From assembly GCF_029227915.1 (NCBI RefSeq), contig NC_079879.1, positions 17,918,001-17,982,000 of the forward strand: 64,000 nucleotides of DNA, read 5' to 3'. Numbering within the stretch: position 1 is the first letter of the stretch; the number at the start of each line of letters is the position of its first letter. Below are positions 9,326 through 22,009 of the stretch, in pieces. The notes under the pieces are model-generated. The model was not told where the DNA came from and did not search any database. It saw only the letters and a program-made list of their open reading frames with translations. The translations under genes were made by a program, and so were the position numbers. Origin of the DNA: Hydractinia symbiolongicarpus. Taxonomy: Eukaryota; Cnidaria; Hydrozoa; Anthoathecata; Hydractiniidae.

Positions 9326-9329
9326 AGTT

Positions 9330-9520
9330 ATTTCCCTCTTGAATATGATCAGGGAATTTCCCTACTCATTTTTTTGTGATATACGCGTTAACTTTTAGGG
9401 GATTGTGCTGGCTATGTGATGCCTATTAGGGACTTGTGCCGTGGGCGTTCGCGTGGGCGTTTTAGGGGCTGTACCAGAACATGCATTTCCCTATCTCTCG
9501 GGTCCCCCGGCTAGTTTTTA
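9330..9520. other. GC-richer flank, possible Polinton end
   Basis: Upstream of the polymerase start the sequence is unusually GC-rich for this window (GGGCGTTCGCGTGGGCGTTT, CTCTCGGGTCCCCCGGCT) and changes abruptly to AT-rich host-like DNA at about 9515. Polinton ends are AG...CT, and a CT lies at the change. The matching opposite end is not in the window, so this is only a candidate boundary. Confidence 0.35.
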
Positions 9521-11366
9521 CAAATAAATAAAACAGTCGCTCCATGAAACAATTTACAGCATACTTGCTGGTAAGTATTAAGCACAATTTCTGAACTAGT
9601 GGAATATTAAGCTATTTAGCGTATTGAAGATGTTAGAAGTTGATATTGATTTGTATCATGAAATTTTCTAAATCAATTTCAAAGAAAATTATATATCATA
9701 ATAATTGAGATTTAAATTTCAGGATATTCAATGATCCCCGCATATTCTATACTTAAAATTTCAGGATTTTTCAGTTTATCGAAACCTTGTGGTTTGCCAA
9801 TAGTTTTTTGGTGTTGTTCAGTTCCTTAAATGTTCGACGGTCAGTACGGAAAAAAAATTTTGCGAGATTTTTTATTTTTAGACCCTATTGGCAAAATTAA
9901 GTTTGGCCTAATTAAAGTTGATCAATCGCAGAAATAAGTTTCGAAATTTTCTTAAAAGAAAACTTTTAAATCGCAAAAACAGTTGAAATCCTTAATGACG
10001 TTAGGTAAAATGATAATGTATTTTATCTAATGTTTGAATTTGACACCGTGTTGCTACGTCTTTCACGTTTTTCAAAACAAAGAACTTTTTCCTGTAGTCA
10101 TTTTTCTTGATAAATATCCAATCACAAAATAAATTTCCGCAAAAATTTCTTCCCTTAAAGAAGTACGCCGTGAAACATAAAAAAGTCCTAGGGATGAGGT
10201 TAGGAGTACAGGTTAGTGCGCAAAATTTAATACAAAAATTACGAACAAACTGTTTTGCGCGACTTTCTTTACATGAAAGAATTCTTTACGCATCTTATTT
10301 TTTCTCAAACTTTCGACCTAATCTCTTCAATAAAAACGAAGTAAATTGAAAGCACAACTTGAAGTGAGTAATCAAGAAAAAGAAAAAAAATATGGATTAT
10401 AAAAACAATCGCTTACAGTGCGTTAAGTGTGTAAATATAGCGGGAATAAATTTCAAACCAAATTGTTCATAAAAATAATTAGAACATGGTGCGCCGATGG
10501 AGGCAGAAAAACTAGACAAGAATAAAGCCAACCTCTAAATGTTGACTAAGATTTTTGAGAAAGTTTATTTGTACGAGGTCGTCAAACATTCTCAAAGCTT
10601 TACTCCGTACGTATGATTTAAAAATAGTTTTCAAAACTCAAAGGCGGAAAAACGTGTGATCAAATAGGGATGAGTTTCGATTGGCACACCAAGCCTGAGC
10701 ATGTAAACAGGGGAATTTGGTCTTCCCGAGTAGATAGTCAACAAGCAACAAGTAAACAATTGTTTAGCCTGTGAAATACAGAAACTTAAGCAACGTGAGT
10801 CAAAATCATTAAAAGAAGACTTAGTGTTCATGCAACCTTTGGTGGTGATTGATAGACAAATGCAAGATGAGTTTTAAAAACCAATTGGGTACACTGGCGA
10901 CCACAACTGTGTTGTGTGTAACACTGAAACGCGTACAAAGAGAACAACTTTTTAAAGGCAACACGTGTGTGATTCATCTTTATCCTAAAAAACGTTTTTT
11001 AAAAGTTTTATACCAAAAAGTAACAGATTTTAGTTGGGTTCTTAAAACTTCATGGTCAGTAGAAACAGTAAGTACAATCTCTCCTGTACTGATCTTCAAG
11101 TTTGGTAGTTAAATAGTCAAACGGACTTCTTAATTCTTCTTTGCGAGCTGTTTAAATTCTCTAAAATTAGACACGGGAAGGGCATATTTGCTTCGCTCAG
11201 TCCACTCGCTTGGTTTTACACCAATGTCACAACACGGTAAAGTAACAACGTATATTTCGGAACAAAAAACTTACAAGGTCAAAGGTACTCGGTCTTTCGC
11301 AAAAATATTTAAAATAATAACTATTTTAACCTGCACTTATCTTCGCTACTACTACCAGTTACGCAC
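9521..11366. other. Intergenic, no gene recognised
   Basis: AT-rich DNA between the Polinton relic and the 3' end of the membrane-protein gene. Short ORFs of 60-90 codons show no recognisable motif. Nothing else could be supported. Confidence 0.5.
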
Positions 11367-14300
11367 TTAGACATTCACTTCCTCCTCTTCGTATGTTTCA
11401 TCAACATCCTCCACAACTGTTCCAGTAGAATCTGAACTATCGTCTTCAGCATCAACATCGTCAGAATTGAAAACAGCGCTGGTTTTACCGGAGTGCGTCG
11501 AGGCTAAACAGCTGTTTTGAGACGAGTCCCTTATTGCCTGATCTTCTTCTTGTGGAACAAGCACGAAGCTATCACTTTCGGTAACGTGCAAGTGAAGTTT
11601 TTTCAAATTGTTAGTAGGAGCAGTACTAGTATTTCTGACCACATCATGTTGCAGTTTGGCATCACGTATTTTCACTATCTTTGGCGCGTAGTCGGTGTGC
11701 TCAAATGTTTTCTCTTTAGACATTAACTCTCCAGAGAAGCCACAGCTTGTCTCAACATCTTCATGAAGAGACACAAAACTATCCTCAGATTCGATACTGT
11801 CATAATATTTCCCATCTATCTTCCACTTTGAAAAAAACGGAAAGGGAAAATCTTCTAACTTGAGGTTGGCTTTCGAGGTGTCGTGCACTGCTGGTTTTCC
11901 TTGTACAATCTCCCTAACGAACAAGCGCCACCATAAGTAGAGAACAAGAAACAACAAGCAGAAACATCCTGATAACAAAATCTAGATGCAATATCAAGGA
12001 GCATTATTAAACAAACATTTGGCAAGATTTAATGAAAAAAAACCAGAAGTTATTTAGTCGAGCCTTGCGAATAATAACCACTATTCTAATTTACACGAAA
12101 TAGCTGAGCTGTGTTATTAACTGACTAAAGAAAGTTTGAATTAAAATCAACATATCTATAACAACGATCGCAGATGCTGGATACTAAATGTATTTTGTGT
12201 TAATTTGCTTGGTTTGTAAGGTATTAATAACCACCATTTTATATTCTACAAACGAAAAGATACGACGAGCAAGCCGATTTTAATATAACGACTTGATGCT
12301 GATTGTTTACTCTCAACTGGCACTTTTTTCGAACACCACTTCATTTTGACACCTCCCTTTGCAGTCAGAACAGACACAGTCCTCCATCCTCTATTGCAGT
12401 GACAGAAGCGACCATCTTGGACGCCATTCTTACAATCCAGCACGAGCTAATAAAAAAAAACACGAATATAGGTAAATGTGACACACACAAAAAAAATTTC
12501 CTGCTAAAATTAAACGCGCAACACAGCTAGTAGCTGCAAAACAAAGACGTTGTTCCGACTTCTTTTCAAAAGAATATGAAATGATGGGTTGCCTTTAGTC
12601 TTTAATTTTTGTAAAAGCGACTGTTCCAGTAGACTGTTCCAGCTAGTAAACACGTTATGCGTAAAAAAATTAACATAAAACAAATATCACTCACATCTTC
12701 GGGGTTAACATCCACATATTTATTGAATTCTTTTGCTAGAGGGCTATCATCAAGTATAGCTGACACGACTTTCTTCTCTTCTTCTTTTAGATCATTCTCC
12801 ACCAAACTCTTGCATCGATTGTTTTCAAAATCAAATGCCTACGTAGATTTCGCAAAGCAACTTTGACATGAAAAATTAAAAACAATGGCGGACAGGAATG
12901 CGTGAATTAACAAACATCAGAACAAAATCTGATTTTAGCACATCCGCAACTTATTACAACTTCACCTCAGTCCACCTAATAATTTAAGCATGTACTCAAG
13001 TGTTTAATCATCCAATGTAGCGGCGGACAATCCACCTACGAAAGTCGTACTTTTACGCGGTAAAATTTACTGGTGCATTATTGCATTTTTATGAAATATT
13101 TTATCAAATTTCGTTAGGTCTCTAGAGTTACCATTTTTTGAAGTTTGGTTTAATTCAAAGTATACGCTGGGGTTGAATTTTTATATTGTTTTCTTTTTTC
13201 TTTAACACAGCTTGTTTTTTTATACCTCCTCATCTAATTGTCTTACTACCATGTTTCAAACTATTGTTTACACATTTTTGATGCCATTTTTACTATTATT
13301 GGCCAAATCTAAATCACTTATTCAGTAAACGCGCGTATTATTTAGACAACATATAACCTTGATATGAGGCAGATGTGCTTATTCAACACGAGTACCTACA
13401 TGAGTTTAGTCTGTCATCGCATTTGAGGTAACTGAAATTAAGAACTTACCGATGTAGGCAACTGGTCATCTCCAAGTCGTGTCGTGCACTTTGTCACTGG
13501 TACGCACTTCGATATCTCAGCTTTGTAAAAACTTCGGTAGCCGTTGTATTTCTTAGCGCAGTTGTAAGGATGGCAATTGTTTCTTGGATTCTAGGTTAAT
13601 TATAAAATTGTCACTTCAAACTTTCCTGTTCAAGACGTTAAGACACGTAAGTTTTTAGTTATGGTGAACAATAATATTACAAATATTTAGAATATAAATA
13701 CTTTTTGATATGTTATTGCTACACATGCTAGTCTTTCTTAATAAAGTGGAAAAAAATCCCACCTCATCAACGCCATTACATCTTTTGTATATTAATGGGC
13801 CATTACCAAAAAGCTCTGTCAAAAAAAGTTAAGAACATTACTGACAATGCAGAGAATTCCAGTAAGAATTGTGTATGCACACAGCATCAATACTGAAGAC
13901 TAATTACCAGACCATGCAGAATATTTTATGCATTCTTAACTAGTAATGATTTACTCTGCGGGAGAGGGGTTCAGGGTAAAGATGCATTTTTGAAATCGTG
14001 AAAAATAGGTATTGTTCGAGAGAAGTTTGTTTACATATGCTTGCATCGGCTATTGTAAACGAGAATGACTAAATCTCCAATTGTGAAACTGTGTTAATAC
14101 ATTTCATCTATGCTAGAAATGAGCCTGTTTAGTTTTTTTCACTTGAAAAAACATTGGGTGGTCGCTGTATTGACTTACTGTTTTACTTATTTACTGTTTC
14201 ACTTGCAGATGACGTCATTAAAAGATTGGTTAATTATGGTCAAATACTTACCTTTCATCCATGAGCCATCGTCCTGTTGTGCAGTGTCAAAATTTACTTT

Positions 14301-16384
14301 GTGCATCACTGGTATATGATCACCTTGTGTTAAATGGAACTTACAAACACCTTTCCGATCTAACGGATACTACACCAAAAAGAAAATAAGAAAAAAGAAA
14401 GTTCTCTCTACTTTTGTTACGCTAAAACGTTCTTTCAAGACGAATAAAAAGGAAAGGCATCTGTTTAAACGTCTTAACACTGTAAACGATACGACGATTG
14501 TCGACGTTACAGACAATATTGAGCATACGTACCAAGTTTGAAAATACATACGTCACGTTTTTCCTTGTTCTAGGATCAATTTGGGTTGGAAACCCACCGA
14601 AGAGGTCCATAGACTAAAAAACAAAAACAACGAGATGACAGGATTTAATTATGGTAAAAATATCATTTCGGTTTGACTGTTCTCATTTCACTGTACCTGA
14701 TAATAGAAAAAAGATCCCTAAAAGTTCAACCACTAAACCTATGTTCAAGAAAAGATAAGATTTGAATACTAAAATGATATATTTGATCTAGCAATTTAAA
14801 ATAAAAACACTTGTGTTTAAACCAACATGTTGACCATTGCAAAAATAAATGAATAAGACAATTAATTATAAGACAATTACTTATAGAATTAATGACTTAA
14901 GCTATAAAATGTAATTTCAAAACCTACAACACAGTCTTCGTCGTCAGGTTCCACTTGCCAACAACATTCTGGCTTGTGGGCTTTTTCCACAGTAATACGA
15001 TCCTTGCCGTTGTTGACAATAGTCAAAACTAAAATAAATAAAACAAGTTGTACAAAAAAGTTTTTATGTCAAAATCATTTCAGGAAAAGCATTCCTAGTT
15101 GCGTTTTAATTTAACCAATTAACTATGATTAAATTTCACAGCAGATTGGAGATGCTGGTAAAAACTTTTTACACGTTTGATTTTTTGTCCTAGGACGACA
15201 GTTAAAATAAAATTTAGACAAAGTTAAGCAGATAAACAATAGCTATATAAGCGATTTTGACTTTTACTAGGTCCATTAGAATTATTGAAAAACTACACTT
15301 GCTATAGTGGCACAGATAATTTAAACAATCCAAGTAGAGCTATACTAATCCAACAACACTAAATTTCGAAAATCAAGACAAATTCTTTTTAATCCTAACT
15401 GTACTTACAAAATCTCATTCCTAAATCGTCAACTTCTACTGGAAATATACCAGAGTTCTAAGAAGAAATAATTTTTTTTTTCAATTTAATTTAATCTAGG
15501 TAACTCAACTACACAAAAAACGTTTAGAAGGAGGACATAAACATGCATATAAAGTAGGATCTACATTGTTACATCTCCCTATACAATATATAATTTCTAA
15601 AAGGGATATACCTCGATATGAAAGTCCTTCATAAACACATGACGGCTATGCATGACAATACATACCAACATCCATACGTTGTTCATTTTTTTGATTTTGT
15701 TGTTATGCATTTACTTCTAAAAAAATTTTTATTAAAAAGTTCGATCAAAACACAAAACAAAAACAGCTCATTTAAAAACAAAAGTGTTGTTTCAGTTCCA
15801 GTCATTTTAACAGTAAAAAAAACAAAAATAAACCCTGTGCGACCTTTTTCCATAACTTTTTTAATTTTTCTAACCTTTATTAAGCATTAAGTTTTCGGAA
15901 ATGGCAACAATTTTTTGAATAGAGTGAAAGAGTGAAGTTGTTTTTACAACCTTTATGGAACTTGTTAATGTTTATTACATTATGTTTTGTTTGTCACATT
16001 AGTGTGATTACATTCTAAAGCAATATAACTCTTTCCCATTTCCACAAATTTGATTTCGTCGAAAGTTTTTTTTGACCGAGTTGTGACTTAAGGCCCTTAT
16101 ACTTGTTGTAAATGTCATGTGAAATGAAGAACAACTATGGATCCCCCACCTCCCCTCCTAAAGCATTGCAGAGCTCACAAACAGCCCAGCAGGAATAACG
16201 TTAAGACATAACTTTAAAAGGTACAGACGTGTATTTTTTATTTTAATATAATCGAAGTTAACATTCGTCTCACGAGATTCTTACCTCGGATTTGATACAC
16301 AAGCATAAAGTTCCCGCAGCCTCTTTCACTAGACTTAACTTTTGTTTGGCATGTATTTGAAGGCTTAGAATTTTGTGACTTTTC
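11367..16384 (-). CDS. Cysteine-containing probable type I membrane protein (5' end missing)
   Basis: Ten exons with canonical splice sites and compatible phases: 16384-16285, 15457-15409, 15028-14928, 14613-14533, 14369-14252, 13815-13763, 13590-13450, 12838-12695, 12446-12311 and 11968-11367, giving 507 residues. The extracellular part has scattered Cys pairs (KPECCWQVEPDDEDCV; NPRNNCHPYNCAKKYNGYRS; CVPVTKCTT; an EGF-like DCKNGVQDGRFCHCNRGW) and an N-glycosylation site (NVTY). One membrane span (CFCLLFLVLYLWWRLFV) is followed by a cytoplasmic tail of about 180 residues that is Ser/Asp/Glu-rich and ends EEEEVNV. The end of exon 9 (12311) is the least certain; an alternative donor would lengthen the membrane span. 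Signal peptide and first exon were not found and may lie above 16.4 kb. I do not recognise the family; a receptor or adhesion role is only a guess. Confidence 0.75.
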
Positions 16385-16410
16385 CTACATATACATTTTA
16401 TTTGGGCATG

Positions 16411-16700
16411 TTATGAAAAAATAATTCTTTTTGAAAAATCTTTGTACTTTGCGGGGGCTAATGTTTTTTTCAAACAGGGGTAAATCGGAAAAATGGATCT
16501 TTTTACATTTATTGTTAAAATAAAAAATTTTCTGACAAACATGACGTCACTTTTTATCGTAATGACATCATTAAAATTCATTGTTAATGTGAAATCACCA
16601 AGAACTAAAGTCGTATCGTCAGTAATGCTTGAGAAATTCGAGTGGCCTACTTCAAGCATGTGTGACGTTATTTCTGATGCCAAGACGTCATCACATTAAT
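16411..16700. repeat. Short repeat with TGACGTCA-type motifs
   Basis: Contains ATGACGTCAC at about 16541, AATGACATCATT at about 16561, TGTGACGTTATT and AGACGTCATCAC near 16685. Similar GACGTCA strings occur in other probable elements of the window (18.07, 34.19, 59.72 kb). Probably a small non-autonomous element; ends not defined. Confidence 0.35.
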
Positions 16701-16829
16701 TTTTTAATTGGAACCTGTTTGTATTAAGACCTTCTGGATTTAAGGCCAAATGGCACTTTTATGTTTAATTCATTTTGCCATGCAACATTTACACATAAAA
16801 GAGGATGGTTATAAAAACCTTTTTCTACG

Positions 16830-17393
16830 CACAGAAATCACTTTTATTTGACATCAACAAACAAACATGGATGAAGAAGGGAGGCGAACTGTTTGATGTG
16901 AAGATGGGGACTGTGCCGAAGTTTGCGAACGTATTGAATTGTTCTTACTTAACAACATCGGACTATACAGTGACGACGGTCTCGCTGCTTTCAAAGATAC
17001 AGTCGGACCCGCGATGGAAAACATTAAAAAGAAATTACAAGCAGTAAAGCGGTTTGAACATTATTATTGAATGCAACGAAGAGATTGTGAATTTTTCGCA
17101 CATAACGCTATAAGCTTAACAATGGAACTTTTAAACCATACAGTTAACCAGACAACATAATTCATTTCATCCATACTCAGTCCAACCACCTACCAAACAT
17201 CATTAAATAATTTCCAATCAACATAAAACAGCGTTTATCAGAGCATTTCTCAAACAAACAAATATTTAATGAAGTCGCCCCAATATATGAGAAGGCGTTA
17301 AGGGAATGCTTGCACGATGTTAAACTGACATATCAAAAATTTATAAAAGAAATTCTAAACTCTGGAGAACAAAAAGCAGAAACGTAATATAAT
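16830..17393 (+). pseudogene. Retroelement reverse transcriptase relic (YxDD region)
   Basis: Pieces in order: KSLLFDINKQTWMKKGGELF then DVKMG (to about 16905); after a frameshift CEDGDCAEVCERIELFLLNN, IGLYSDDGLAAFKD (YSDD in the position of the YxDD catalytic motif); then QSNHLPNIIK and FNEVAPIYEKALRECLHD at about 17180-17320. This order matches a widespread invertebrate RT family with GLYRDDGL, SNHPPxIIK and the FxxAxPxYxxAL tail, which I associate loosely with Penelope-like elements. Several stops and frameshifts; only the C-terminal half is present. Confidence 0.65.
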
Positions 17394-17439
17394 ATGGTTC
17401 CACATATCCTCAAATTTATCTGAGATAGCTATCCAATCA

Positions 17440-17650
17440 GCTTCGGATTTCGGATAACTAGGATAATCGTTTCTTAAACCCTTTTATGATGCACCTGAAG
17501 TTTTATACATTACTTTTGGTAATGTTAATTTTCCCACACGGAATGAAGAGCGTTCTTCTGGTCTAATGGCTTTTCGCATTTTTGTATCTTGTTTTACGAT
17601 GTATGCTGCAGTCAATCCTAACAAATATTCCACTCTTTCAGGATTCATTT
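17440..17650 (-). pseudogene. Harbinger/PIF-type nuclease fragment
   Basis: Minus-strand reading MNPERVEYLLGLTAAYIVKQ, DTKMRKAIRPEERSSFRVGK resembles the N-terminal region of HARBI1-like transposases (R.S...F..LL..I.P.I...DT..R..I.P.ERL). A probable earlier part (DEELGEYHRLVHELYSFIS-like, in broken frame) lies at 18350-18480 on the same strand. The two are separated by the inverted-repeat block at 17.8-18.07 kb, so the relic seems to have been interrupted. Short and decayed. Confidence 0.5.
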
Positions 17651-17814
17651 TAAGATAACTAAATTATAAAAGATATACAACTTTTTATAAGAACATCTAA
17701 ATTTTGATTGCGGCTTGATGTTCTGCTCATTTGTAATTGGATTATTGCTATTATTGTTTTTGAATTATTTTGCCAAATATCATTGTGAAACTTGAGCAAA
17801 AGGGGAAGTCTCAA

Positions 17815-18070
17815 GGCCGGGGCAAACGATTCCAACATTCCATCCAACACACATCCAACACCCATGTTGGATAAATGTTGGAATTGTTTGAACGAAAATA
17901 ATATTTATAAAAGAAGAAAAAATGACGTCAAAAGAAGAAAAGAATAGTTGGATGAAGTTGGATGAAAGTTTGTTCGCCATCAAACTTTTCATCCAACTTT
18001 TGCCTCTTTTTCTCGCTCGATTTTCCTGTTGGAATCGTTTGAACACTCTTCGTCCAACATTCGAATGATG
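17815..18070. repeat. MITE-like block of inverted GTTGGA motifs
   Basis: Left side reads CAAACGATTCCAACATTCC and CATCCAACACACATCCAACA; the middle has CATGTTGGATAAATGTTGG; the right side reads GTTGGAATCGTTTGAACAC and CGTCCAACATTCG. CAAACGATTCCAAC at the left and GTTGGAATCGTTTG at about 18029 are exact reverse complements, so this is probably a short inverted-repeat element of about 220-250 bp. Confidence 0.6.
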
Positions 18071-18639
18071 ATGACGTCAATCGAAAGAAAATCGAACGTT
18101 TTTATTCGAAAAGTTATCAAAGAAATTGTGTATAAATAAAGATGGTAGAAAAGCTGTGTATAAACTGTGTGTAAACAAAAAACAAACATGGACAGTGAAG
18201 ACGAGCAAACATTTTCTGAAATTAAAGTTGAAAACAACGGAGTGGAAGGGAAGAAGAATATAGAAGAGGAGTTTTACTCCTTCAAGGCTTTTCGTCATCA
18301 GAATTAGCGAATTCTGATAAAATAATCGGGAGGAACATGTCTTCTGCCGCCACCATGTTTAGTTTGAAATGAATGAGTAGAGCTCATGAACAAGACGATG
18401 ATATTCACCAAGTTCTTCGTCTTTGAAATTTTTTCCTTATCCATATCCTCCTTTATCGTGGTTAGCACTCTTGAATTTCCATTAAAAAAGTTTTTTTTCG
18501 TACTACTTTATTCATTTTGTCTAAGTTCCTTTGGTTCTGACCTGAAATAAACAAGAAGCCCCGTGGTTTGAAGATCTCCGCCATTAGCAACATAAATAGG
18601 CAAACCAGGGTTTCAAATAACCTGGAAAATCCTGAAATT

Positions 18640-19195
18640 GCAGTACTAGTCTGTGGCTTGTGGATAAATCCACGAATTCGCCTGTCCTTTATTTACCGCA
18701 TTTCGTGTGTTTCGCTACTGCAGATACCATTTTGGTTGACGGACAGACGTATACGGGTATTGTAATGTAGACTAGTCGGTGACCCGTAGATAAATACACG
18801 GGTTCGCCCGTTCTTTATAATACCGCATTTCGTGTATCTCGCTACCTGCGCAGCTAAGCTATCATTTTGCGGGACAGACAGACGGATCCTAACAGACGTA
18901 TACGGGTATTATAATATAGATTGTCGTTAATCCGTGGAAGAATCCACGGGGTCACCCGTCGCGTTCGCTCGTCCTTTAAATTTACCCGTCGCAACAAAGT
19001 GGATAAAATATATCGCATTTGATATTCGTGCGCATTTTAAAAATTTCGTGGTTCCGTTACGGGACGCCGCTTTCGTGGACACACAGACAGACGACGGGTT
19101 TGCCCGTCCTTTATATATGGCATTTCGTGCTTCCGTAACACGACTTTTTGTCCTGCACACAAACAGACAGACGGAATACGTTTATTATTAAAGAG
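18640..19195. repeat. Dispersed repeat family R1, three adjacent copies
   Basis: Three consecutive copies of one unit start near 18648, 18772 and 18920. Each has a short palindrome around CCGTAGATAAATACACGGGT, then TTCGCCCGTCCTTTA, an ACCGCATTTCGTGT block and an ACAGACAGACG...TACGGGTATTATTATAGAG ending. Another good copy is at 30245-30425 and partial copies are at about 20985-21050 and 26870-26950. No coding capacity. Confidence 0.75.
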
Positions 19196-19860
19196 ACTAT
19201 CCGGGAAACCGATGTCAAAACGCAGGGTTAAAAGCCACAAGAAACGGTGTTACCCGGCGCTAGAAGCCTGGAAGAGCAATTAATAAAAACCGTTAACTGT
19301 GCCACCCATGCAGGTGAAGCGCGTTACAGGTACATGTATATCATAAATCGAGTGAAGCGCATACAACGTTATGTTGTTTTCGGTAAAATATACTTTTCAA
19401 AAATAACTATCCACAACTTTAGCTGAAATAAAAACACAGTTTACAACTCTTTGCTACCCCGTCATAGCAAAAACAGTTAACCAACCTTTTTTTCAGTGAA
19501 TTTTACTCCAGGCTAAGTGCTTAGTACAGGTAAACAATGCCGCACATCCATGTAGGTGTACTACCCTTTTCTGAAAAACGCTTACCACAACTTCGGTTAA
19601 ACAGAAACACAGGAAACATCCCGTCGTTAACACTGGACTGAGCGCTTAGTATAGGTAAACCGTGTCACTGTATCACAGCTTTGGTTTACATAACAAACAG
19701 GATACACTCTGTTCTTAACACTGGGCAAAGCATTTAAGCATTTACCGTGCTGCATATATCCATATATGCGTCATACCCTTTTCAAAAAAACTTTATTGCA
19801 ACTTCGGTTTAAACAAAAACACGTTATCTCGTCCAGCTAAAGAAAATCACCCAGCAGGGT
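19195..19860. repeat. Dispersed repeat family R2 with internal tandem units
   Basis: Starts directly after an R1 end. A head (CTGGAAGAGCAATTAATAAA at about 19270) is followed by four or five diverged tandem units of about 110-130 bp, each with GCTTAGTACAGGTAAAC, a ...CATCCATGTAGG..., CCCTTTTC.AAAAAACTTTA, AACTTCGGTTTAAAC and AAACACAGGAAAC. A second full copy is at 29071-29800 and short ones at 36220-36345 and 61100-61300. Confidence 0.75.
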
Positions 19861-21640
19861 CATTTCATGTGAAGTGGACTAGGGCTCCCACATGCACCAT
19901 CTCAGATTTTGATAAAATTTGGTGGGACTGTTTCTACATGTAAGATGAGTTAATCCTGAAAATTTCAGCTCTGTATCTTTTCTCGTTTTGGAAATATGCC
20001 TTATCAAAGTTTACCAGTCTCTCGTTGTTTGATTTATTCCATAGTACTCATGGATATGTTTGAGATTGTTAATTTTGAAAATCTTGATGCAATTTGATCA
20101 AGAATTACCGGTGCTCAAAGTCTGCCAGAAATTGGTTCTTCACCCCAGAATTGCGATTTTACGAAAATAAATGTTGGCTAGGAAAAAAAGCTTAAACTTA
20201 ATAGTAATAACTAAGGCTAGCAGGCTTTAGAATGCTCCCTCAAAATCTTAGTTTCTAGCCAAAAATCCTAACACTGGTGCGTTTAAGATCTGTACGTGGC
20301 TAAAACGTGACAATATATTTATCATAACATTAAAAAAAAATATTACAAAAACCACACACGACCACTTTTCAAATCAAAATGACCTTCGTCCGTCGCGAAA
20401 GTCTTGAATTGTATTTTTAAAGAATCAGACATCGTTATTGGTATACTACCCGCGAGATGTCGCATTTCGATTTCTGTTGCCCCATTTTTTATAATCTCTT
20501 AATTTATTTTTTTAACAAAAAATAAAAATAATTAAATTACTTCTGAAAGTAAATTAATTTATTAATTTCATTGATCAATAAATATGTTTTTTGATTAAAC
20601 AACTCCTCGATTCCCAAAAATCGCCAAAAAATCAAAGGGATATCAGTAACCATATTGCAAAAAAATGCATCCAGCTTCGGCTAAAATTCAGACATTTTGT
20701 ATAAAAATTTAAATTCAAGACAAAAAATTCCGAATTTATATTTAACGATTGTCTAAAAAATGGTCGACAAACAAAATACCCACTTACGGCTTAAAATTTT
20801 TTCTCATCATAAATTAGTTTTTGCTAATTTCTTTTAAAACTATTTTTAATTAATTAGACATAGGTTACTTTGTCCATGCATGTTACGAAATTACATAGAG
20901 GGAACAATAAAAGTTAATTACCCATGACTTTTGTATCAAAAATGTTTTTTAAAAAAAACGCAAAAGTCAAAATAATTTACACATCGCATTTCGTGTGTTC
21001 GTAGCACTTCATTTTTTTCGCACACACACAGACAGATTACGGCTATTTATGAGAAGACACACCTTGAATTGAGTATCCTAAAAATTTTAAAATTAAATAG
21101 TAATTATTATGATACTAGTTCTTTAAACCCGTCGAAAAAATCTTAAAAAAAAACATTACAAACAGAATTTTTAAGTCTTCCCTACATGATTGCTTCTTTT
21201 TTCATCTGATTTTCCATAAATAAACATATCATTTCTTCCGTTCTCCATGTTTTTGATTTAAGAACTTGAGAGCTCTTTTTCTATCATATTAACAACAAAA
21301 ACAACGCACATTACACATGACGCATCATGTCTGACCTGAATGCAGCGTCTTCGAATTTGATGAATCGAACAAAGTTTCGAACGTCACAACAAAACGGATA
21401 AACATCATTTTTCTGTTTTCCAGTGATTCTCATTAAATTCATGTCATTTTGTTTTTAAATGCCGCAAACGATGTAAAGGGAGATGCAATCGTTTAATTTT
21501 CAAAGGATCTGATTGGTTATCGCTCAAAAGATCCCTCAAAAAGTTGAATTCATTCCACAATGCAATGTAATGACGTACAAAAACTGACCCTCCACTTCTT
21601 TGTGCTGCCCAAGAATCAGTGCAGTTAAATCCAAAGAGGC
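19861..21640. other. Intergenic, AT-rich, no gene recognised
   Basis: No supported ORF. Contains a partial R1 copy (about 20985-21050, CGCATTTCGTGTGTTCGTAG then ACACACACAGACAGATTACG) and otherwise low-complexity AT-rich sequence. Confidence 0.5.
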
Positions 21641-21699
21641 AAGAGCAGACGTTAGCGCAATCGGATTTTGGGAAAGCTACAGAAGAGCATTTTCCGACG

Positions 21700-22009
21700 T
21701 AAAGGTTAAAAACCTAGAGCTCAGACGTATCTAACCAAGTCCGTTTTGTCGACGTTTTCTACACTGGAAAAGGTGAAGAAGAGGAAATACAATGAAAGAA
21801 TTTTGATGGTCGATCACGGTACTTTCACACCGTTGATTTTTGGCGTTACTGGTGGGATGGCTCGAGAGGCCTTAATATTCATTAGTAAACTGGTAGAAAA
21901 GATCGCCCTAAAAACGAACACAACAACATCTGAGACAGTAGCATGGATTAGAAAAAAAAATCAATTAACACTCACCCGTGCCTCAGTGAGTGCAATTAGA
22001 GGAGAATGA
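21700..22009 (+). pseudogene. C-terminal fragment of a retrotransposon polyprotein
   Basis: An open frame of 87 codons to 22009 reads KKRKYNERILMVDHGTFTPL, IFGVTGGMAREALIFISKLV, EKIA and ends RASVSAIRGE. I recognise the pattern (KKR.Y..RI...EHG.FTPLVF...GGM..E...F.K....IA.K) as the conserved tail of retrotransposon proteins common in cnidarians, normally ending in CIRGSR. No reverse transcriptase domain is readable upstream, so this is a 5'-truncated relic. Class not certain. Confidence 0.6.
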
